A stretch of DNA of 64,000 nt from Onychomys torridus (taxonomy: Eukaryota > Chordata > Mammalia > Rodentia > Cricetidae): the NCBI RefSeq assembly GCF_903995425.1, contig NC_050456.1, forward strand, positions 82,745,795 through 82,809,794. Direction: 5' to 3'. Below the pieces are notes generated by a model that saw only the letters and a program-made list of their open reading frames with translations, was not told the origin of the DNA and searched no databases. A program made the translations under genes and the position numbers. This document shows positions 1 through 11,955 of the stretch, piece by piece; the first letter of the stretch is position 1; every line of letters begins with the position of its first letter.

Positions 1-430
1 TTAGATGCATGGTGCCCTGTACAAATTTAAAAAGGTAATTCATTTGATTAAAACTCAGATAGTTCTCAAATGTCAGTAATAACAGGGTGAATCTTCCTGA
101 CTTCTGGCTGACCTGGGTCCAATTCTGCTGCGGGCCACAGGAATATATCATAAGAACTCAGCTGGTTATGGCAAAGTCACTACCTGGAGGGATCAGGGTA
201 TTCCTCCAGAGGAAGCCAAATCCCAAGGAGTTTTTGGTGTTACTTGGCTTGTTATATCAGCTGTATTCTGTTATGAAAATCATGTGTGCCTTCATAGTTT
301 TCCCAGTTGACTTTTCCCTAAGAAGGGCTAACAGTGTGGACTGGACATACACATTACAGGAATTTGGAGAACAGCCTCAGGAAAGGCTTTCTCTGGAATC
401 AGATATCTCCCTTAGCCACTTTCAAGGACT
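1..430. other. Unassigned sequence at left edge
   Basis: No SINE or simple repeat is visible. A 138-codon open frame crosses this stretch into the LTR-like block that follows, but it has no recognisable domain or composition of a real protein. It may be internal sequence belonging to the LTR-like element to its right. Confidence 0.3.
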
Positions 431-1063
431 ACAGGAAACACCACCCAGGTGGGCGCCCAACTTCCGAGGACTAACAATAACAGCCCACGTGCAAGTCTCC
501 TGACTTAACATAAATTCCACCAGGGGACACCACCTAGGTCAGGTGGACATTAAGTAATAGCTTTACACATTTTAACTCAGACCCTCCCTTCTTATACTGG
601 GACTTCCAGGGCATGGGATGGAGAATGGAGAAGAGAAAAGAGAATGGAAGAACTAGATGGGTAAGAACTTGAGAGGAACAAACCGAGATGGGGAAGAGCT
701 AGATTGAAGGACTAGAAGAGAGTACTAGAGGAATGAGATGGAAGATGAGGAAGAGCCAGATGGGGAAGTACTAGCTGGGTAAGAACAAGCTTAAAAGGCC
801 CTAGGTGAGGCAGAATTAAGACAAGAGAATTAAGATAGAATTTAGAGGGAGCAGTAGATAGGTATAGAGAGAAATCAGGCAAGAAAGGAGCTAGGCACGA
901 GAACAGAACTGAAGCTGTGTATATAGGATGTTATGCCAGAGGGATTAAAGCAAGTGGACTATGGAGTTCGGTGTGCTTAGATTTTATTTCCTGAAAATAG
1001 TCCTCACCGTTAGTAGTTCTCTCTCCTGAGCCCCTGGGATGTATAATATTGAGGCCGGCCCTC
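431..1063 (+). mobile_element. LTR-like block (ERV, family uncertain)
   Basis: A purine-rich stretch at 600-900 with recurring 'gaagagctagat' phrases is followed by 'tatatagg', an ATTAAA signal near 948 and a U5-like end 'gaggccggccctca' near 1063. This order (enhancer-like purines, TATA-like, poly(A) signal, CA end) is typical of an LTR read on the plus strand. The left boundary and any target duplication could not be found. Confidence 0.4.
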
Positions 1064-1186
1064 AAATATTATATAAGAAAATTCAATGCTTACATTGTAG
1101 GTCTAATATAAGGACATATCATCAAATATTTGTTATAATCTCAGGTATTTGTGCACGTGTGAGTTTTTTGTTTGTTTTGTTTTGTT

Positions 1187-1355
1187 TTGAAAGATTTATT
1201 TATTATGTATACAGTGTTCTCCCTGCATACCAGAAGAGGGCACCAGATCTCATTACAGATGGTTGTGAGCCACCATGTGGTTGCTGGGAATTGAACTCAG
1301 GACCTCTGGAAGAACAGCCAGTGCTCTTAACCGCTAAGCCATCTCTCCAGCCCTT
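1187..1355 (-). repeat. B2 SINE, antisense
   Basis: Reads as the reverse complement of B2: 'gccatctctccagcccttg' at the right end is the B2 head (A/B-box tRNA-like region), and the AT-rich/TTTTG tail lies on the left. The body 'ccagaagagggcaccagatc' is close to young B2. Confidence 0.92.
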
Positions 1356-1546
1356 GTTTTATTTTTATGTGCCTGGATAGTTTTACCTGCATGCAGTCCC
1401 CATAGAGGCCAGAAGAGGCCATCAGATCCCCTGGAACAGGGGGTCACAGATGGCTGGGAGCCACCATGTGGGTACTGGAAATTGAACCTTGGTCCTCTTA
1501 AAGAACAGCCAATACTCTTAACCACTAAGCCATCTCTCCAGTCCCT
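1356..1546 (-). repeat. B2/B3 SINE, antisense
   Basis: A second antisense B2-type element directly abuts the first, ending 'gccatctctccagtccc'. It is more diverged (B3-like: 'gaggccagaagaggccatcagatcccctgg'). Confidence 0.88.
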
Positions 1547-1715
1547 AATTTCAGTTTTTACTAGAGTGATAATGTAATCTTTCTCTCGGGGATGATATAA
1601 TCGTCTGAACATGTGTGAGCATTAGAATAGGCATACTTCAGGACAATAAGTGTTTCTGGGACAGTCACAGGCAAACTGAGATGTAGTGTCACCAATAAAA
1701 AAATAAATAAGAAGT

Positions 1716-1866
1716 GCTGGGCCATGGTGGCACATGCCTTTAATCCCAGCACTTGAGAGACAGAAGCAGGTAGGTCTCAGTGAGTTCAAGATCAAACTGG
1801 TATACAAAGTGAGTTCCAGAACTGCCAGGACTGTTACACAGAGAAACCCTGCCTTGAAAAACCAAA
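1716..1866 (+). repeat. B1 SINE
   Basis: Full-length B1: head 'gctgggccatggtggcacatgcc', B-box-like 'gagttcaagatc', tail 'agagaaaccctgccttg'. Its A-rich tail runs straight into a GATA microsatellite, which probably grew from the tail. Confidence 0.93.
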
Positions 1867-1868
1867 AC

Positions 1869-1917
<49 letters not shown>
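1869..1917. repeat. (GATA)n microsatellite
   Basis: About twelve uninterrupted GATA units at the 3' end of the B1. Open frames crossing it on the minus strand are artefacts of the repeat. Confidence 0.97.
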
Positions 1918-1918
<1 letters not shown>

Positions 1919-1919
1919 A

Positions 1920-4418
1920 CAAATAAAAAGCTTTTGCACAAACCAATTAAGGTGTCACATTGGTGCTACTCTCTGACTACACAAGGCAAATGATGACACA
2001 CTGCCTCCCAGGGTAAGTTATCTTCAAGGACTGTTTCAGTATTCACATGATTAAATTCAGGGAGTCATGCTCTTGGGTGGGTCCACATGGCACTGTGTTT
2101 CTGATTCCCCAGCCCTTTAGCATTATTGTGAAGACTTTCCAAAATATGTCTCCCTTTCCCTGTGAGAGGCTGTTGCCTTACAAATCCTCTCAGCTATGCC
2201 TAGTTCAGCCCTGATATTCATCACTAGCATTTAATATCCCAGCACCCTCAAAGGGAAGAAACCAGGGCTTACTGGAGAATGGAACCTGGGGAGAGCTAAT
2301 GCCCTTTTTCATCTTAGGAATAGTCGCTCATCCTTGGTGGTCGTATAATAAATACTGGTTGTATATGTGCCTTGGGGTTAGGGTAGGGGACTTCCTTCCA
2401 CCGCATGAAGCTGGCAGGAGACTAGAACTACATGGATTCTAAAATGCCAGTCTTTGAAGCAAAGGATGATGTTCTACTTTGTGGTGTTATTAAAGATCTG
2501 GTAAGAAGGGAAGAAAGGATGCTTCTATAAACTCAGATCAAGAAGGCTATGCTTGACCCCAGTCCTTCAAACAGATGCAAATGTCACAATAGTCTTTTAA
2601 TCTATTGGGGACACACTAAAATGTTTTTGAGCCTGAGTCTTTTTAGACTGAAGCAGTCACATAGGACACAGTTGTACAAGGTCCTCTGTGTTTATGCCTA
2701 TATGTGTATCGTGTCTCTGTTCAAATAGATGCACACAAACACCTTTCATCTTGATAAAGAAAGCGCAGTCTATTCATAGGAAAATAGTTAGGTCAGGCCT
2801 TCTGGGGTTTTTGTTTGTGCGCCACAGGGTGCCTAATAGCTCTGCAGGGCAGGCCTCCGATGTCACGCCAGCCACCTACAGCATGCAGGGTGCCAGAGGC
2901 AGTGATGAGAGCACTAATTAGAGGGTGTCAGAGAGGAGCAGAGAAGGAAGGGACAAAAAAATCCATGAAGATGGGAAGTAAAGGGGGGTGGGCTTCCCAT
3001 TTTTATTTATGGGAATTCTATGCTTTTGGACTGTACTCACTGCAAATAGTAGTCTCAGGTTTCACAGTTGGTGGAGAAAAGCCAAACTGGGGAGAATGGA
3101 CGGAGTGCTGGCCATCTGCTTAAGTAAGCAATTTCTATCTATCTTATCCATACTTCATCATGACACCCTCTTTTCTCTACCAACCACTGCCAGAACATGG
3201 CATGTTCAAGAACCTTCATGAAGGTTCCCCGATGTCATCAAGCTGCTCCACATCATCCAGGCTTGCTGTCTTCCTAAGGGCCATGTGTAGTTCTGCTTCT
3301 CACAGACCTGGCCCTTCTCACTGACAAAGTAAGGGCTTCCTTGCCAGAGCCGTTAGATTATAATGACTCAGGACTTGGAAGGTTCTTGACATTCCATTGG
3401 CTTTCACCCCTGGATCTGACTCTTCCTGCCCACAGCTGCCATCTTTTCTTTTTCTAACTCTGTTGAAAAAATAAAACTAAACAGAAACTTAAAAAATATC
3501 AGCACTAGGGTCCCGCTTAGATCAGTACCATCAGAGGCCAGGCAGGGGTAAACAGGCACAGGTCCTTTAAACCAACTCCAGATGACTCCAGTCCTCAGCC
3601 TGTCCTCAGCAGGTGACACATGGGCTTCTGTTGTCCCTGTGAGCAGGCTCACATGTAATGCCTCTTTCTTACTTGAATCCCAGGACTGAAAGACCCAGGG
3701 TGCAAAGTTCAAAGAGACACTTACTCTTGAGCACCACTCCTGTCTCTCCCTAGTCCAGGCCCGCTAGTCATTTGACCTTTAAGGGAGATCACTTGCATCC
3801 CCTTGGATAGAAACCATTTACCTCCTTGGCTGTCTCCCCCTCTGATGATCTTAAACAGAAATGCTCTATTTTAAGGAAATAGGAGACACCCTTTTAAATT
3901 GCCTCCAGAGCTAATTTCAGACATTGTTTTCTCCCCTTTAGAGGCACAATATTTCTACCGAGATACTTAATCTTAATTTGCTTCACTTTTCCAAATGTGT
4001 TTCCTCCCACAGGAGACTAAGTCCCCCAATTCTCTTTCTGCTTTTGAGAAAATAGCGAGGGCTCTGGTACCACACTGACACCCACAAGCCACCTCTGTAT
4101 GAAGACATGCCAGACTCTGAGAGTCAGTGATGGAATATATTCCACAGGGCTGTTAGGGACTGCAGGAGTCACTCTGGGGTAGTGTGGATGATGTCCGTTC
4201 TCTTCCCTTTCAATACATGTTTCTAATTACCCATAGCTGTCACGTGAATCTAGAGGTGAATGCTTGAAACTTCCTCATGAGCCTGCCCTTCAAACCTTCC
4301 TCCCCTGCTTCTTCCCCCACTACACCAGACCAGAACCCCAGGAGACATTCTGTACCTTCCTGCTCACTTATTCTTCAACTAGGCTTTCCAGATCTATACT
4401 CTCCATAGTCCTCTGAGC
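1920..4418. other. Unique sequence, no gene seen
   Basis: About 2.5 kb without a recognisable SINE, LTR or simple repeat. Open frames are short (up to 102 codons) and scattered on both strands with no domain. It could be intergenic or intronic. Confidence 0.6.
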
Positions 4419-4645
4419 TAATGGTTCTCAACCTGTGGGTTATGACCCCTTTGGGAGTCAAATGACCTTTTCATAGGGGGTTCATATCAGATTTCCTGCA
4501 TATCAGACATGGATATTACAATTCTTAACAGTAGCAAAATAACAGTTATGAAGTAGCAACAAAATAATTGTATGGTTGGGGGTCACCACAACATGAGGAA
4601 CTGTGTTAAAGGGTCACAGCATTAGGAAGGCTGAGACCCACCGCA
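4419..4645 (+). mobile_element. URR1-type hAT-Charlie MITE
   Basis: Starts 'taatggttctcaacctgtggg' and ends 'ggaaggctgagacccaccgc', imperfect terminal inverted repeats of the 'GGTTCTCAACC' type. The body 'ggggtcaccacaacatgagg' matches the rodent non-autonomous hAT family URR1. The flanks 'ctgagcta' and 'ctaagctg' may be a decayed 8-bp target duplication. Confidence 0.82.
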
Positions 4646-5118
4646 CTAAGCTGCTTCCTCTTTGCAGATAATAGCACCTGTTTCCTGAACCTGCCCCTTT
4701 CTCTCATTTCTCTTTGTCTTAAAGAAGCTCCTTCCTTCTGAACCAATTCTGTAACACTTGTCAGAGTCCTTCTTACCTACTTAATGGTCATTTCAAATAG
4801 GAAACACTCTGTGGATGCTCCAGACAAGGGACTCCCATTTCTGAGATTCAGCACTCCAAATGGGTGACATCCCAGCCATATTCACTGTGACTACAATAGA
4901 GCCTCTCTCCCCATCAGGAAACCCTTGCTCCCCTTAGGACCAGAACCACTTTCCATCTCTCTGTGTCCTCTCTAATCTTCAGCCTAAGTAATGAATGACA
5001 GCTAGCAGGTTTACTCTGTGTGTGTTATATGTGTGCATGCACATGTGTATGTATAAATACATGTGGGTATCAGACATCAACACCAAATGTGTTCCCAGGG
5101 GCAATCACCTTGTTTTTA
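4646..5118. other. Unique sequence
   Basis: Nothing recognisable apart from the left copy of a B3 target duplication at its right edge. Confidence 0.5.
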
Positions 5119-5341
5119 TTTAATTTTTTTTTTGAGATTTTATTTTACATGCATGAGTGTTTTACCCATATGTGTTTGGGCACTACGTACATGCAATGAC
5201 CTTGGAGGCCAGAAGTTGTTGGATCCCCTGGGACTAGCGTTATAGACAGTTGTCAACTGCCTTATGGGTGCTAGAAATTGAACTGGGGTCCTCTGAAAAT
5301 GGAGCCAGTGCTCTTAACTGCTGAGATATCTCTCCAGCCCC
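5119..5341 (-). repeat. B3 SINE, antisense, with target duplication
   Basis: Antisense B3: T-rich tail on the left, head 'tatctctccagcccc' on the right. It is flanked by an exact 14-bp direct repeat, TCACCTTGTTTTTA, at 5105-5118 and 5342-5355. The insertion was therefore L1-mediated and landed at the tail end of the adjacent B4. Confidence 0.92.
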
Positions 5342-5551
5342 TCACCTTGTTTTTAAGATAGGGTTTATCATCAGCATGAAACTTGCTGATTAGGCTACGC
5401 TGGCTGGCTACCAAGCCTTGGGGATTAACCTCTCTTCCCAACACTGGAATCATAATGTGCAACCATGCCTAGCTGTGCACAAGAGATTAAACTCAAATCT
5501 TCAGTGCTTATAAGGCAAGCATTTTATCAACTGAGGTATCTTCCCAGCCTC
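5342..5551 (-). repeat. B4 SINE, antisense
   Basis: B1-like part on the left ('gcctagctgtgc', 'tggctaccaagcc') and ID/tRNA-like part on the right ('aggcaagcattttatcaactgaggtatcttcccagcc'), read on the minus strand. Diverged. Confidence 0.75.
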
Positions 5552-5751
5552 TACAGAGGATGTTTGTAAGTGGAAGACTACCATAGCAATGGTAAGGACT
5601 AAGAACTTCAGAATTAAGTTGCTGGCAATCACATACACCAACACCACTATTTGCTAGTTACACGAATTCAAGCAAGTTTTTTCCTTCTTGTATTATTTGT
5701 ATTGACTTAAGGACCATCTTATGAGATTCCTGTGCAAAGAGTAAATGAGCT

Positions 5752-6078
5752 GGGGCTAGGGAGATGGATCAATGGGTAAAGGCCTGCATTTGGATCCCCA
5801 GCAAGAATGTAAGGAGTTAGCATGCACCTGTAATCCTAACACTGGGAGGTGGAGACTGTATGATCTCAGGACTTGCTCGCCAGTCAATCTAGCCATCTAG
5901 CCAATCAATGAGCTCCAGGTTCAACAAGAGATCCTGTCTCAACAAACAAACAAACAAACAAAAAGATGGAGAATAGTAATGAGAGACATCTGACATGAAC
6001 CTCTGCTCCTCCCACAGGGGTGCGTGCACCCCTACATATGTGCACATATAAGCATACCCCACCTCATTCCCCCCCCCC

Positions 6079-6125
<47 letters not shown>
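5752..6125 (+). repeat. Composite tRNA/B1-type rodent SINE with CT/CA tail
   Basis: Head 'ggggctagggagatggatcaatgggtaaagg' is tRNA-like. The middle, 'gcacctgtaatcctaacactgggagg', is B1-like, followed by 'atgagctccaggttc' and an (AAAC)n patch at 5941-5964. The end runs into poly-C, (CT)n at about 6080-6092 and (CA)n at 6093-6125. The same architecture recurs at 23541, 36048 and 37955, and on the minus strand at 34380. Confidence 0.7.
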
Positions 6126-6126
<1 letters not shown>

Positions 6127-6142
6127 GTAAATGTGTTAAAGT

Positions 6143-6219
6143 GAGCTGCAGATGTATCTCAGTGGTGACACACTTGCCTAGCATGTTCAAAACCCTGGGT
6201 TTGACCTCCAGTATCCCCT
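6143..6219 (+). repeat. ID-like SINE
   Basis: A tRNA-Ala-derived ID core is visible: 'tctcagtggtgacacacttgcctagcatg' (A box) and 'gggtttgacctccagt' (B box). It lacks a long A tail and is diverged, so it is an old copy. Confidence 0.65.
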
Positions 6220-7522
6220 CCCAGCAAAGTTAAAGCATTTTCCACCCTTGAGATTTAAACATTCTATGGAAATACTCTCTACTCCCATACCCAGCAACAT
6301 AAAGTACTTGGCAATGCTGATACAGAACAAACGTTCAGCCCACATTCACTACTCACTGTGTTACTGCTGCTCCGCCATGAGTTCCTTCAACAGCTCCCCA
6401 CAGAAAGAGCCAGATAAAGCCCAAGATTTGTGACCCATGACTGTGTCAGGTTTCCCTGCTTCCATGTTTAGCCAGCACCAAGTTCCTCGCAGACACCAAT
6501 CTTAGACCCCACACTCTGCAACCCTGTTGTCTGTTATTCGGTAGAATGTGCTCACCCTTCAAGTTGCCTTGCAGATGTTAACTTCTTATTGAAACTTAAA
6601 ATAAAAATTCTAACTGCATACAAATCTCTTATTCTAAATGGCCCATGAACTAACTTCCAACTCTGTCTCTCACCGGCCCCCAGTCCTCCCTCCTTCCTCT
6701 CTTGCCTGCTGTCTTTTATTTCTCTACTTGCTCTTCTCCTTTCCCTGTGCTTTCCTTTTGAAGAAAAAGATGCCCAGGTGCCAGGCCCCTGATAACTACA
6801 AAACACACACGTACACCACTGAGCTAGAGGAAAGAGCTGTCTAAGTCAGAAAGGATTCAGGAGGGTCGGAAGTAAAGGGTGTTACATCTGTGATCTTTCC
6901 TGTGTTCTTGGCTTTACCCAGGTCTATGGAAGCCAACCAGAATCTTACTTTCCTTGTTAACAGAGCCCAAACACGTGTTTTGTCTTTATTACAGTTTCAT
7001 TTCTATTGTGAAAAACTACTCCATGAGCAACTTTGGGGAGAAAGTGGTCATTTTGGCTACAATTTCAGACTATAGTCCATATATGCAGAGGAGTCAGGCA
7101 ATAGGAACTGAGACAGCTAGTCACATCACATCCACAGTCAAGACCAGAGAAAAATAAATGTGTGCATGCTTCCTTTTCTATACTTTTAATACTGTTCTTG
7201 ACCCAACCCAGGGAACAGTGCCACCCACAAGAGCCTGGGTCTCCTCACATCATTAGTGTAATCAAGACAAATGCCCTACAGACCCACCTGACCCACACAG
7301 TCCCTCGCTGAGATTCTCTTCCCAGATAATTCCAGAATGCAACCATGAAAACTAACCACCACGGGTCTTGGCGTGCAGAGTCATGTCTTAATCACTGCGA
7401 TAACCCTTCTAGCATAGAAATAATGCATTCATAAATTTTTTTTCCAAGTTTTCACCATGTATCATAGTTAGGAAATACAAATCTCACTTAATTTTTGACA
7501 ATAGAGAGAACATAGTTACCTG

Positions 7523-7567
<45 letters not shown>

Positions 7568-9081
7568 GATCTGGATGTCTCCTCTAAAATTAAGACTCAG
7601 TGTCAAGATTGCGCAAAACAGAGAACTCTGTTCCTCATGTGAGCCAGCAGCTGGCTCTACATCTGCTTGTATCTGCTCTAATTTTACTGTATTCCCAGTC
7701 GGCACAACCCTGCCACCTCTTCCTCCAGTGAGTCATCCGCATCTACGCACTCCGCTGAGCCAGCTGACTGTAGAGCCTCACTGGCAGCCCAGCTTAGGTG
7801 TTACAGCGTGACAAAGGCGTGTAATTTGCCCTGGAGCAGTTTTCAGTGAGTAGCCACTGCAAGCTGTTTCACACATGGAACCCAAGTGTGTTTGAAGTAT
7901 GTTCACATGAGCAAGAATGCTGGTGCCTACTGTCCCTCACGCCAGGCTGGTGTGGTGCCAGGAGAGGCTGATCTGGTGTCCAGGAGCTCCCAGGCTCTCT
8001 GGACCCACTTGGATGTGTCCCATGGGAATCATCCATATGAGCGTGAAGAGAGGGAAATCTACTTAGAATGGTATTCCAGCTTCCTTCCTACCTCCATGTT
8101 TCTGCCATAACTCCCATCAAGCTACTTTTAACATGGCTTCCTCTGGCCTTGGGAAACCCTTCTCCAGCTTTCCTGAGGGACCTAGGGTCAGAAGGCCCAT
8201 TAACTTGTGATCTCCTTTACCTGAAGACATTTTCACAAATAGTCTCAGATTCAAACTTAACTTAAATTCTTAAATTCCTAAAACACCGACTGACTCGAAA
8301 CCCAGCAAGGTCATTCTGTCTCTAACTCTTGAAGCAATTTAGCCATCAAGGTCAAGTAGCTGACCAAAAGATACCCAGTCACGGTCACTGTGACTTTCCA
8401 AATTCAAAAAGGTTCCAATCAAAGGCCCTGTCAGAGCTCCTAAGGAAATATCTGAATTAAGAAAAAGGAGTTCTTCTCTGAGTGGCCTCATGAGAAATTG
8501 GATTCAGAGAAAAGCTGCTGGTGGATTCCAGAGACACAAATCTGTGTATGATTGAGAAGACAAAGACACCACAGTAACAGGTACTACTGAAGCTTCATCG
8601 GAGGGAGCTGTCATTCTTCCAGACAGAAAGATGGCTACGAAGCGAAGTCTTCACTCTGACCTTAATTATGTGGCTAAATCTTCATGGACTTTTAGTATAA
8701 TATGCATGGATACAGAAATTACCCAGCAATCTAGAAGCTTAAAAGAAAAAAAGGGAAAGAAAAAAAAGGAAAGAAAAAGATGGCAGTAATTAAATGACAA
8801 AAACTATATTCAAATAAAATTAAGGGTTTGACTTAAAGCCATGGGGGGCATCTCCCTTTGTTTCACCCTCTACAGCATTTAAAGGAGAATGAGACAAAGT
8901 GAGCATTCTGGAAGAATCTGAACCCTGACAACTGGCCCCGTCTAGACAGAGGATTGCTGGTCCAAGGTCCCCTGTGTGCCCAGCACATCTATTTTGGTGC
9001 CATTTTTATACTTTACACAAATGATGCAGGGAAGAGTTTCAAGATCCAGGAGGAAAGAACTTCAGAGTTTGGCTGTGTATT
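6220..9081. other. Unique sequence with one (TTA)n tract
   Basis: About 2.9 kb with no recognised interspersed repeat except the TTA microsatellite at 7527. Adenine-rich runs occur at 8744-8780. Open frames are under 85 codons. Nothing supports a gene. Confidence 0.55.
7527..7565. repeat. (TTA)n microsatellite
   Basis: About thirteen uninterrupted trinucleotide units. Confidence 0.97.
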
Positions 9082-9455
9082 ACTTAGGGTTTCTATCACT
9101 GTGAGAAAAAAGCAACTTGAAAAAGAAAGGTTTCATTTTGGTTTACAGCTCTCCGGTCATACTCTAGTGCTGAGGGAAATCAGAGCAGAACTGGAGACAG
9201 GAACTGGAGCAGAGGCCATGGAGGACTGGACTTACTGACTTGTTCTTTCATGGCTTACTCAACCTGCTTCCTTATAGCACCCAGGATCACTAGCCCATGG
9301 AGTGGCAATGTTCACAGTGAGTTGGGACCTTTTATATCAATCATTAATCAAGAAAATGGTCCACAGGCTCACCCACGGGCCAATCTGGAAGGGACATTTT
9401 CTCAGTTGATGTTTGCTCTTCCAAAATGACTCTAGGTTTATGCCAAGTTGACAAA
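9082..9455 (-). mobile_element. Rodent LTR-type repeat, antisense
   Basis: Starts 'acttagggtttctatcactgtg' and ends 'atgccaagttgac', which on the minus strand gives the ends 'gtcaacttgg...' and '...aaaccctaagt'. A related repeat lies at 19155-19590. I recognise this as a common rodent interspersed repeat, probably an ERVL-class LTR, but the class is not proven by sequence alone. Confidence 0.6.
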
Positions 9456-9777
9456 AAAGCACCCAGCACAGGCTGTGATATTTACTGATAGCACCTTTGT
9501 AAATTAATTCTTGCAGAGATATTTTTCTAGGACTTAACTGTAATGGGGAAATGGTGGGCTGCATGTCATGGGTTCTGCTAATGTCTGTGCTTGCTTCCGC
9601 CTTGTCTCCAGAGGAGCTGAATGATTGGCACTCTTTCTATCAGGAGCTGATGATATCCAGCCTCTGCCTTGTCAGTGGTTCATACGAGCAAACTTGAAGA
9701 TTGTGCTTATCTATTGATGTCTTTATTTGCATCTATGTGGTTTCAAGTGAGGTCACAAGTTTTGTCAAATGTTTATT

Positions 9778-10756
9778 TATAGCAGACTTTCTCTTGTGCT
9801 GCCAACCAGCTCCCAAATCATGACACAGAGACTTATTATTAGTTATGAATGCTTGGCCTTATCTTATGCTTGTCCCACTAGCTTTAATTTAACCTGTTTC
9901 TCTTCATCTATGTTTTGCCTCAGGGCTTTTCACCTTTTTTTCATTCTGTTTGTCCTACTTTTCCTGCTTCTTCCCTATCTGTCTGTCTGGCAGCTACCTT
10001 GCTGGCTGGCCCCAGGTGCCTCTCATTCTCTCTTTTCTCTCAAGGCTAGATTCCTCCTCCTACTTATTCTTTCTGCCCACCATCCCTGCCTATCCCTCCT
10101 CTGCCTAGCTATTAGCCATTCAGCTTTTTATTAGACCAATAAAGTGTAGATGTAACCGGCTTGTTAAGTAAGAAACACAGAACCAATTGCAGAGTTAAAA
10201 ACCACGAGGTCAGAGCAAGAGCAGAAAACCTTACCCCTCACTGCTTCTGCTGTTCTTCCTCTCCGCAAGAGAGCTACCTCTCTGTGTCCTATCTTTTTTA
10301 TAGACTTTCTGTTCTGTTTTCTCATTGGTTGTAAACCCAGCCACATGACCTCCTCGTCACTGCCTGTTTGTACAGACCTCCAGGTCTTCTATGGTTGCTA
10401 TTGAGATTAAAGGTGAGTGTCTGCCATGCTGGCTGTGTCCTTGAACACACAGAAATCTACCTAGCTCTGCCTCCCAAGTGCTGGGATTAAAGGCGTGCAC
10501 CACTACCACCCAGTTTCTGCTCTAGCTTGTTCTGACCTCAAGGCAACTTTATTAACATATAAATAAAATCACATTTCAATAGAAATAAATATCACTATAA
10601 TAAAGTACCTTAGGCAGACACAATAAAACAGCAACACATTTTTACATAAATAAACAAATGCAGCATATACAAATGTAATACATCTTTGCCTAGTTAAACA
10701 AATACAACATAAACAAATGCAATACCTTTACTTAGTTAAAGTAATATTCCACAACA
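9778..10756 (-). repeat. 3' LTR of the provirus (interrupted)
   Basis: Minus-strand start TGTTGTGGAATATT follows the polypurine tract directly. The end '...GTCTGCTATA' abuts the TTTATT duplication. The U3 beginning (10600-10756) holds AT-rich degenerate tandem repeats of 'acatctttacatagttaaa' type. A foreign LTR (10145-10599) splits it. Confidence 0.88.
10145..10599 (-). mobile_element. Nested solo LTR (ERV2-like) with ATAAAG duplication
   Basis: A 455-bp insert flanked by an exact 6-bp repeat, ATAAAG (10139-10144 and 10600-10605). The surrounding LTR resumes in register after it ('agaccaata' then 'ccttaggcagac'), judged against the other LTR at 13640-13660. Minus-strand signals: TATA-like 'ctataaaaaag' near 10293-10303 and 'ttaataaag' near 10550. 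The part at 10450-10515 is B1-like on the minus strand ('gtgcacgcctttaatcccagc'). Confidence 0.88.
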
Positions 10757-10768
10757 TTTCCCCCTTTT
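10757..10768 (-). other. Polypurine tract of the provirus
   Basis: On the minus strand AAAAGGGGGAAA sits immediately 5' of the 3' LTR start TGTTGTGG. This is the standard position and composition of the plus-strand DNA primer of retroviruses. The second copy near 59900-59912 carries the same tract. Confidence 0.9.
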
Positions 10769-11955
10769 GTCTAAAAAGAAAGGTTTTAACTTTAACATAG
10801 TGAAATTATGTACAATTATCAAGTAAGAATTACATTTACAATATCTAATCCATTTCTATTTGGCAAATTCAGACAAAATACTCCATTATTTATGCTATGT
10901 TTGTGAGTCCAAATTTTGTATCTAATTTACCTTCTAGTATAACTAAGGAAAGCTGTAACTATAACTATCTAGTCTTCCACTCCATCAAAGACCCCAGAAA
11001 GATGTAATATTACCTAAGTAAACAAGAAGTGCAGAGCTAGCAACTTCTAAAACTATAGAAATGACAAAAACAGCTGGCTGCCTGGACAGTCACCCAAGAT
11101 TTCTCTGTACTGTTGGGGCATCCATCTTTAGTCCACAGGCCTAGAATATCTGACAAACTTTTCTATGAAGCAGGAATTTTGAAGGACTGTCTGCCCTGTT
11201 TTTTATAAAGTGTGATTGTCTCTTTCCTTTGTATCCTGCTTGTCTACTTTTTACAGCATTCTTTCAGCAGTCAAGGGGCAGTTGCTTAACCAAATGGCTA
11301 GCTTTACGACATTGAAAGAAAACTCCATATGGAGGTTCTTTGATGCCCATCATCCTTTTATGAAGTAGACATGTCTCACTGTCATGAAAAGCCTTAGGTT
11401 GTTAAATATCTTAAATGCCATATTCTGTAGATCTCTGAAGGATTTGAAGAACATCTATCTATCTAAAATATATCTATTTAAACTTGAAAACATACTTAAC
11501 ATGATTACAAGTTTGATTGTTATAAATGACTAGCTACCTTTATTTCTTAATTATATATTATATTTTAAATGAGCTACATAAGCACAATACCCCAACAAGA
11601 GCAGAAACATACACACAGTATAACAAAAATAACTTGAATTTTGTATCAATATACCAAAATCCATACCAATGTAAAATATTTGAGGTTAAAAATTATCTTT
11701 TCACCCTATATTTTTATATTCCCCCTAAATGAAGACAAACATCCATAACCCACCAAATGACTAAAATTCACATACTCCACCTCTTGGGAATGTGGGTGTT
11801 GTGTTCTTTAGACTGCTTTCTGTTGTCTAAGGGTGATGGCATCTTTAGGAGAACCTGAAAAAAATTGAGATAATGGTCAAGTCCTAGGGAAACAAGTTGT
11901 AACATTTGCTGTCTAGTCTCAGAGTTGTTCTCATGCAAAGAGAGCAGCATATATG

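Noticed and set aside
87..503. 138-codon plus-strand open frame at left edge
   Set aside because: No recognisable domain; it leads into an LTR-like block, and a single open frame without conservation evidence is not a gene.
1622..1946. Minus-strand frames with IYLS repeats
   Set aside because: Translation of the (GATA)n tract and B1 only.
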